Below are positions 1 to 4,001 of a DNA stretch of 5,174 bases, one piece after another. Position numbers and translations under genes: made by a program. The DNA is from Candidatus Krumholzibacteriota bacterium (lineage in GTDB: Bacteria; Krumholzibacteriota; Krumholzibacteriia; Krumholzibacteriales; Krumholzibacteriaceae): contig DAOVNN010000223.1 of the NCBI GenBank assembly GCA_030630165.1, positions 1-5,174 of the forward strand, written 5' to 3'. How positions within the stretch are numbered: the first letter of the stretch is position 1; every line of letters starts with the position of its first letter. The notes beneath the pieces are model-generated. The model was not told the origin of the DNA. It made no database searches and saw nothing but the letters and a program-made list of their open reading frames with translations.

Positions 1-1
1 A

Positions 2-124
2 ATAGAGGTGCAGGGGGGGTCTACAGTAATACGTCGGAGGTGCTTACGCAACGGTTACAAAAAAGATGAGGACGATCCTGAAGAAGTCAATTACAGCATT
101 GTGCATCTATCTGCCACGAAGTAA
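2..124 (+). CDS. Possible C-terminal end of an unidentified upstream gene (5' truncated by window edge)
   Basis: A frame open from the left edge runs 40 codons and ends at TAA 122-124. It ends in a polar, acidic stretch followed by NYSIVHLSATK. I do not recognise the family. The stop lies just before a promoter-like sequence and 76 bp before the chosen DUF3467 start, as expected for the end of a preceding + strand gene. Two things weaken the call. Third-position G+C is only about half, lower than expected beside the clearly coding genes here. The +1 neighbouring frame (from base 1) is also open to TGA 67-69 and encodes an equally plausible tail, GGVYSNTSEVLTQRLQKR. Either frame, or neither, could be the real one. 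Confidence 0.35.
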   Translation: MEVQGGSTVIRRRCLRNGYKKDEDDPEEVNYSIVHLSATK

Positions 125-129
125 AGCCC

Positions 130-176
130 GCCCTTGCCGTAAGACAGGCCGAGACTGTATAATGCAGCGGCAGGGC
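130..176 (+). repeat. Inverted repeat around the promoter upstream of DUF3467
   Basis: GCCCTTGCCG (130-139) and CGGCAGGGC (168-176) are complementary with a single bulged T. Between them, ACAG (144-147) and CTGT (155-158) could form an inner stem. The arms overlap the -35 box and the predicted transcript start. The position suits an operator-like dyad or a structured 3' end for the upstream transcript. No T-run follows, so an intrinsic terminator is not supported. Confidence 0.3.
134..163 (+). promoter_or_regulatory. Candidate sigma70-type promoter for the DUF3467 gene
   Basis: TTGCCG at 134-139 (4 of 6 matches to the -35 consensus) is followed after 18 bp by a perfect TATAAT at 158-163. The predicted transcript start is near 170. 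That leaves about 30 nt of leader before the ATG at 201, but only about 13 nt before the ATG at 183, which favours the later start codon. The call is pattern matching on one sequence only. The promoter sits inside an inverted repeat. Confidence 0.45.
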
Positions 177-200
177 ACCTGAATGAATGAAAGGATTATC

Positions 201-518
201 ATGCAGAAACAGCCACAGCAGCAGCAGATCCAGGTCGAACTGGACGAGAGCGCCGCGGAAGGTATCTATTCGAATTTCGTCCTGACCGGAAACACCGCCG
301 CTGAATTTATCCTCGACTTCGCCAGGATGCTCCCCGGCCTGAAAAAGGCCAAGGTGTTCTCGAGGATAATCATGACGCCGCAGTCGGCCAAATCACTTCA
401 GACCGTCCTGGCGAGGACCATCGAGCAATTCGAGAGTAATTTCGGCGAAATCAAGATCTACGGCGGGAAGGATTCTTCACAGATAGGGTTTCAGGCCAAG
501 CCCGATGAAAAGGAATAA
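201..518 (+). CDS. DUF3467 family protein
   Basis: This is a small soluble protein of unknown function, 105 residues from the ATG at 201. The family is recognised from the block QIQVELDESAAEGIYSNFV, followed by a hydrophobic segment ending in FARMLPGL, then KAKVFSRIIMTP, and a final helix ending in FGEIKIYGG. These are the hallmarks of DUF3467 as I know it, at the usual length of about 100 residues. The N-terminus is glutamine-rich, with four tandem CAG codons at 216-227. There is no signal peptide or membrane segment. An in-frame ATG at 183 would add six residues (MNERII). I prefer 201 because AGGA (192-195) sits 5 nt before it, the candidate promoter start near 170 leaves a normal leader, and relatives typically begin shortly before the QIQ(V/I)ELDE block. 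The gene converges with the acyltransferase gene, 2 bp between stops. No function should be assigned. Confidence 0.88.
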   Translation: MQKQPQQQQIQVELDESAAEGIYSNFVLTGNTAAEFILDFARMLPGLKKAKVFSRIIMTPQSAKSLQTVLARTIEQFESNFGEIKIYGGKDSSQIGFQAKPDEKE

Positions 519-520
519 GG

Positions 521-1426
521 TCATTCGGGGGGACTTGTCTTCCATCTCTTGTGTGCCCAGAAATAGTGATCAGGATTCTTCCTGATCGCATTCTCCAGCT
601 CCTTTGTGAAAGCAGCTGTCAGGCGGGGTATCTCCCCTTCCCCGGCCGCTTCCGTATCGGCGTGCATAGCCGGCTTGAACCACGCGTCGTGAGTCTCGTC
701 CTTACGCCGAATGATGCTGCAGAATACCATCGGACACCCGGTCTTCCAGACGAACTGAGCCGCTCCGGGATAGGTGGATGACGGGATACCGAAAAAATCG
801 ACGAATATCCCCGCCTGCCTCGCGTCCTGATCTGACAGGATGGCTATGGAGCGGTTCTTCTTCAGTGAACCGAACACTCCGCGCACGGCGATACCTTTTG
901 GTATCACGCCGATTCCCGCGGATCTGCGCATGTTGTTGATATAGTCGTCGACAAGGGTGTTTGTCTGTTCTCCTACGATGAAATCTACAGGAATACCCTG
1001 GGCAACACCTGAGGCGCCGAGCAGCTCCCAGCTTCCGAAATGCCCCGTCACCACTATTACTCCTTTGCCCTCGGCGAAAGCCGCGTCCATATTCTCCCTG
1101 CCGTGGATCCGCACCAGGTCACGCAGCTTCTCTTTGCTGAGGCGGGGCAGGGAGGCGAGCTCGACCATGGACTTGGTGAAATTGACGTACGCACGCCTGC
1201 CGGTCCGCACCCTTTCGGCAGAAGTCATCCCGTCACCGAATGCCCTCTCGAGATTCTCAAGAGTCACGCGTCGCCTTATCCTGACGACGTCGAAGGCAAA
1301 GGCGCCGATGAGTCCGCCGGCCTTGATCGACCACTTGTACGGAAAAAGCAGGGGCAGCGAGCTGAGGAGCCTCACTCCGAAGAGCTCCAACCTGTACTGA
1401 AATGTTTTCCATCCCATTGAAGGCAT
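521..1426 (-). CDS. Lysophospholipid/lipid A-type acyltransferase (LpxL/HtrB family)
   Basis: This 301-residue protein matches the bacterial lipid A biosynthesis acyltransferase family, whose members transfer a fatty acyl chain from acyl-ACP onto a lipid A precursor at the inner face of the inner membrane. The catalytic HX4(D/E) motif is present as HFGSWE, with H129 and E134. Family-typical downstream segments follow: SDQDARQAGIFVDFFG (about 198-213) and a PGAAQFVWKTGCPMV segment (about 220-234). The hydrophobic N-terminus (about 15-48) fits a membrane anchor, and the C-terminus ends in the usual HYFWAHKRWK-type sequence. Length is normal (about 290-310). The ATG lies directly after the TAA of the DUF362 gene. 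AGGAAG sits 9 nt upstream, inside that gene, which implies translational coupling. Acyl chain, acceptor and LpxL versus LpxM role cannot be read from the sequence. An acceptor other than lipid A, as in some family members, is possible. Confidence 0.92.
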   Translation of the reverse strand: MPSMGWKTFQYRLELFGVRLLSSLPLLFPYKWSIKAGGLIGAFAFDVVRIRRRVTLENLERAFGDGMTSAERVRTGRRAYVNFTKSMVELASLPRLSKEKLRDLVRIHGRENMDAAFAEGKGVIVVTGHFGSWELLGASGVAQGIPVDFIVGEQTNTLVDDYINNMRRSAGIGVIPKGIAVRGVFGSLKKNRSIAILSDQDARQAGIFVDFFGIPSSTYPGAAQFVWKTGCPMVFCSIIRRKDETHDAWFKPAMHADTEAAGEGEIPRLTAAFTKELENAIRKNPDHYFWAHKRWKTSPPE

Positions 1427-2557
1427 TTATGACCACTTCCTGGCAAGCCAGCTCAGCTTGATCTCAACGGCATTCTCGGGGCACAGCTCATGACAGCACA
1501 TGCACTGGACGCACCCGTCGTGGACCACCCTGAATATCTCCCCGTCCGGGACGATCGTCTTGACCGGACAGCTCTTGTAACACATTTCGCAGCCAGTGCA
1601 CCTGTCCTCGTCGATTACGAGTTTCAGCCATACGAGAGGCGCAACCATCCGGGCCAGCGGCCCGGGGATGAGTCGTATTCCGAGGTTTGAAGGAAGATCG
1701 TAATCCTCGATGACGGTCCCGGCCGCATCTCCCGTGACCTCTATACTCTGCCGTTCGCTCACACCAAGTCCGCGTTCGCCGGCTATCCTGGTGGTATCGA
1801 TCTTTTCAGGCTGGAAACCGATCACTCCGGAGATGACGGCGTCCAGCGCCACGGCATCGTCCGAGACGGCGATCAATCCGGTCTCTCTCGGCACTCCAGA
1901 GCTGGGGCCGTTGCCCTCCATCGAAAGAACCGCGTCCATGATATTCACCGACGGCTTTACATGACTGTACAGCTCCACGAGCATCGCCGCGAATTCAGAT
2001 GGCTTGGGAAAGATCTTGTGCATCTCTGCTTTTCTGAATCCCGGTATAACGCCGAACATATTCTTGACCGCGCCTGTAAGCAGCGTCAGCGTGTGTGTCT
2101 TGAGCTTTGGGAGATTGATCACTACATCAGCTTCGATGACCGGTCTGGCAATATACAGCCTGTACTTTCCGGCATCTATCTCTTCCGAGCCGGAGGCTTC
2201 GAAGTTCACCAGCTCGAGGCCGGCCCTTTCAGCCATCTCGCTCATCAGGGTGTTTTCCCATACGCGCTCTATACCGCGGATGGCGCCGCCGGGGCTGTCG
2301 CCGACAAACGGCTCGCCTCCTGCTTCCCTTACGAGAGCAGCCACAGTCTCAACGATATGTGGATGAGTAGTAATAGCGCGGGATGGATCCTTGGCAGAGA
2401 GCAGATTGGGCTTGAGGAGGACACGGTCGCCGGATGAGACGAATGCGGACATGCCCCCGAACGGGGCGAGCCCTTCCAATATGACGCGGCGCAGCACATC
2501 AATGTCATACGCTGCGCATCGGTTGAGAGATACGGTAGAACTGCCTGCGCGTTTCAT
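1427..2557 (-). CDS. DUF362 domain protein with C-terminal 2x[4Fe-4S] ferredoxin domain
   Basis: The protein has 376 residues and two domains. The N-terminal DUF362 domain (about 40-270) shows family segments such as VLLKPNL (46-52), VGDSPGG (85-91), a VINLPKLKTHTLTLLTGAVKN run (about 146-166), GVIPG (169-173) and a late DDAVALDAV helix. The C-terminal domain is a bacterial dicluster ferredoxin. Cluster 1 ligands are C320, C323, C326 and C330 followed by Pro. Cluster 2 ligands are C349, C352, C355 and C359 followed by Pro, with an extra C354. Both sets are intact, so electron transfer is expected, but the reaction and partner are unknown for the family. There is no signal peptide, so it is probably cytoplasmic. 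A hydrophobic run at about 296-314 links the domains and could contact the membrane. The start at 2557 lies 23 bp after the dprA stop and has only a weak Shine-Dalgarno (GGAA about 10 nt upstream). The stop abuts the acyltransferase start. Confidence 0.92.
   Translation of the reverse strand: MKRAGSSTVSLNRCAAYDIDVLRRVILEGLAPFGGMSAFVSSGDRVLLKPNLLSAKDPSRAITTHPHIVETVAALVREAGGEPFVGDSPGGAIRGIERVWENTLMSEMAERAGLELVNFEASGSEEIDAGKYRLYIARPVIEADVVINLPKLKTHTLTLLTGAVKNMFGVIPGFRKAEMHKIFPKPSEFAAMLVELYSHVKPSVNIMDAVLSMEGNGPSSGVPRETGLIAVSDDAVALDAVISGVIGFQPEKIDTTRIAGERGLGVSERQSIEVTGDAAGTVIEDYDLPSNLGIRLIPGPLARMVAPLVWLKLVIDEDRCTGCEMCYKSCPVKTIVPDGEIFRVVHDGCVQCMCCHELCPENAVEIKLSWLARKWS
1436..1441 (-). promoter_or_regulatory. 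Ribosome binding site for the acyltransferase, inside the end of the DUF362 gene
   Basis: On the minus strand AGGAAG, within the last codons of the DUF362 protein, is followed by 9 nt and then the ATG at 1426. The 9 nt include the TAA stop (1427-1429), which touches the ATG. Ribosomes ending on one gene can restart on the next, so this supports a shared transcript and fixes the acyltransferase start at 1426 rather than the internal Met4. Confidence 0.65.
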
Positions 2558-2580
2558 ATGTTCGGAATTCCGGAAAATAA

Positions 2581-3726
2581 TCAGAAATTACCGGCCGCGT
2601 GATCTTTCCACGACCCGGCGAGCGCATAAGTACCCCCGCCGCATGATTCAATTATCCCCCGCATCTCCAGATCGAGGAGAAGCGGCAGAATAACGGTCGA
2701 AGAAATATGGCAGATTTGCGCAAGCTCATCAATATGTTTCGGGTCCAGGTCAAGAGCCCTGACGATCCTCTTCTCGTCTCCGGCAAGGGAGCCCTTCCCC
2801 GGATCGAGCCCGACGTAATGGTGGAATCCGAGGGACTCCTCCACTACCCGCCCACACGGCGGCAGGGCAGCCAGGATATCATCGACATCCTCGACAAGAC
2901 ACGCACCCTCCTTGATCAGGCGATGCGGTCCACGGCAGGTCTCCTGCTCCACAGGTCCTGGAACGGCAAAGACCTCCCTCCCCTGGTCGGCGGCCCATCG
3001 CGCAGTGATCATCGCTCCGCTCGCCAGCTTCGCCTCGACCACTACAACGCCGAAGGACATTCCGCTGAGGATCCTGTTCCGCATTGGAAAGTGATGCTTC
3101 ATCGGCGGTGTCCCCGGTGGAAACTCGGAGAGTACGCAGCCGTGTCTGGCGATCTCCAGCGCCAGCGGAGCGTTCTCCGGAGGATACGCTATGTCGATTC
3201 CGCATCCGAGAACGGCACATGTCTCTCCACCACCAGCAAGTGCTCCGTCGTGTACCACAGTGTCTATTCCCCTCGCCATCCCGCTTACTACGAGGAAACC
3301 TCGTCTCGACAGTTCCCATGCCAGTTCCCGGGCGACTACGAGACCGCGCCTGCTGGAACGCCGCGAGCCGACGATGCAGATCGCCGGCCCGGAAGCAGCT
3401 TTGATATTTCCTCTGTAAAACAGGACCGGCGGAGCCTCAGCCGTTTCAGCAAGAAGATCCGGATAACCCGGATCGGAAATGCACAACACTCCGTTGTCCG
3501 CATCGGCCAGAAACAGTTCTATCTGTCTCATCATGGAGTAATCCGGTTCGACGACATCCTTGCGGATGAGGCGGGACAGTTCCCTGCGTCCCGACCTGCT
3601 AGAGATCATCGATGCCACATGAATCGTCCCCAGCCTCGCGCAGAGCGACAGCCATGTTGTGATCTTAATTCCTCTGACGGACAGGATTTCAAGCCAGTGT
3701 CGGGCTTCATCAGAACACTTCATCAT
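2581..3726 (-). CDS. dprA: DNA-processing protein DprA (Smf)
   Basis: This 381-residue protein has the normal DprA domain order. Residues 1-105 form an N-terminal helical domain. Residues about 106-290 form the Rossmann-like DprA core, with VGSRR (119-123), SGMARGID (148-155), a FPPGTPPMKHHFPMRNRILSG block (about 202-222), KLASGAMITA (233-242), FAVPG (253-257) and LIKEGA (270-275). Residues about 315-370 form a C-terminal winged-helix-like DprA domain. By family knowledge DprA binds incoming single-stranded DNA in natural transformation and loads RecA onto it. The gene is also common in bacteria not known to be competent. The start is fixed by (AGG)4 just before two consecutive ATGs (3726 and 3723); either could be used. 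It is the first gene of a probable operon with the DUF362 and acyltransferase genes. The long antisense frame across it is a shadow. No key motif is missing. Confidence 0.95.
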   Translation of the reverse strand: MMKCSDEARHWLEILSVRGIKITTWLSLCARLGTIHVASMISSRSGRRELSRLIRKDVVEPDYSMMRQIELFLADADNGVLCISDPGYPDLLAETAEAPPVLFYRGNIKAASGPAICIVGSRRSSRRGLVVARELAWELSRRGFLVVSGMARGIDTVVHDGALAGGGETCAVLGCGIDIAYPPENAPLALEIARHGCVLSEFPPGTPPMKHHFPMRNRILSGMSFGVVVVEAKLASGAMITARWAADQGREVFAVPGPVEQETCRGPHRLIKEGACLVEDVDDILAALPPCGRVVEESLGFHHYVGLDPGKGSLAGDEKRIVRALDLDPKHIDELAQICHISSTVILPLLLDLEMRGIIESCGGGTYALAGSWKDHAAGNF

Positions 3727-3738
3727 CCTCCTCCTCCT
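3727..3738 (-). promoter_or_regulatory. Repetitive Shine-Dalgarno of dprA, (AGG)4
   Basis: On the minus strand four AGG triplets run directly into ATG ATG. An AGGAGG core at 3733-3738 has 6 nt spacing to the first ATG and 9 nt to the second, both good. This decides the dprA start. Because the site is a short triplet repeat, slippage could change spacing without changing the coding frame. Confidence 0.75.
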
Positions 3739-3770
3739 CAGACGCCCCGTGCCCCTATAGCGTCAATAAT

Positions 3771-3776
3771 ATTATA
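3771..3776 (-). promoter_or_regulatory. Candidate -10 box for the dprA operon
   Basis: The minus strand reads TATAAT here, inside the only distinctly A+T-rich patch of the intergenic region (3761-3780). A start about 7 nt downstream would give a leader of roughly 40 nt to the dprA ATG. No good -35 hexamer is found at 16-19 bp (the 17-bp position reads TACAAA), so this would be a weak or activator-dependent promoter, or a chance match. Confidence 0.35.
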
Positions 3777-3814
3777 TACGGATCTGCTCCCATTTTGTAC
3801 CGAAACTTTTTCTT

Positions 3815-3851
3815 CCTGATCACGCACCCCGCCGTTCAGAGCGGGGTCAGG
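3815..3851. repeat. Hairpin: 7-bp G+C stem with outer extension
   Basis: ACCCCGC (3826-3832) and GCGGGGT (3841-3847) pair perfectly around an 8-nt loop. An outer CCTG (3815-3818) pairs with CAGG (3848-3851) across a 7-nt one-sided bulge. On the minus strand the 3' flank is GCGTGATCAGGAAG, with no U-tract. It could be a 3' end or RNA-stabilising structure of the M56 transcript, but not a standard intrinsic terminator. Confidence 0.45.
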
Positions 3852-3926
3852 GAGAGGTATCACTGGCTGGAACGGCCTGGCGACTTATTCGAGCCTGAGG
3901 ATCGGGGGCCGCCTCCTCCTGACCCC
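3843..3926. repeat. 9-bp perfect inverted repeat competing with the 3826-3847 hairpin
   Basis: GGGGTCAGG (3843-3851) is the exact reverse complement of CCTGACCCC (3918-3926), separated by 66 nt. The left arm is the same segment that forms the right arm of the 3826-3847 hairpin, so the two pairings exclude each other. Whether this reflects a switching RNA or chance in G+C-rich DNA is open. Confidence 0.35.
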
Positions 3927-3945
3927 ACCATGAGGTTGCGGCCCC
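3905..3945. repeat. 8-bp inverted repeat GGGGCCGC / GCGGCCCC
   Basis: GGGGCCGC (3905-3912) and GCGGCCCC (3938-3945) pair perfectly around a 25-nt loop. Inside, CCTC and GAGG could extend the stem after a small rearrangement. The loop contains the CCTGACCCC arm (3918-3926). The stem lies about 60-100 bp downstream of the M56 stop on the minus strand, and no T-run follows. Confidence 0.35.
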
Positions 3946-4001
3946 GGTCCCGACCCTGTCAGCGGACTCCGGACCCCTGCCCGGCTTCCGCTTCGGAGAT
4001 C

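Larger units (their letters stand above)
3741..4001. other. Non-coding intergenic region between the M56 gene and dprA
   Basis: About 260 bp lie between the stop of the M56 protease gene and the dprA leader. I find no convincing protein or RNA gene. The dprA-proximal end is A+T-rich with a candidate -10. The rest is very G+C-rich and contains at least three inverted repeats, described separately. No hairpin is followed by a T-run on either strand, so no intrinsic terminator for the M56 gene can be called. GATCC is directly repeated (GATCCTAGATCC, 3997-4008) across the M56 stop codon. Confidence 0.6.

Noticed and set aside
216..227. Four tandem CAG codons as a possible phase-variable repeat
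   Set aside because: A triplet repeat inside a coding frame cannot cause a frameshift. It simply encodes the glutamine-rich N-terminus common in this family.
349..359. Extra cysteine (C354) in the second cluster motif as a sign of an unusual Fe-S cluster
   Set aside because: The standard Cx2Cx2Cx3C ligand set is complete without it, and a CC pair at this place is, to my knowledge, common in ferredoxin tails of DUF362 proteins.
1961..2437. + strand frame of 158 codons antisense to the DUF362 gene
   Set aside because: It has no recognisable domain, and the opposite strand encodes a well-conserved family over its full length.
2563..2572. Perfect palindrome CGGAATTCCG just upstream of the DUF362 start
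   Set aside because: A single 10-bp palindrome is likely by chance. The 23-bp gap has no promoter-like hexamers, and no second copy of the site was seen.
2707..3819. Long + strand frame (370 codons) covering almost all of dprA
   Set aside because: It lies in exact antisense register with dprA, where stops arise only opposite TTA, CTA or TCA codons, which are rare in G+C-rich genes. The product shows no domain and dprA is unmistakable on the other strand.
3826..3847. Intrinsic terminator for the M56 gene
   Set aside because: The stem is strong, but the minus-strand sequence after it is GCGTGATCAGG, without a run of T. It is kept only as a hairpin.
3860..3931. Small minus-strand frame of 23 codons (Gly/Ser-rich) starting ATG GTG GGG in the intergenic region
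   Set aside because: Its composition simply reflects G+C-rich repeats. GGGG-rich sequence precedes it but no clear Shine-Dalgarno at proper spacing, and it overlaps the inverted-repeat arms.
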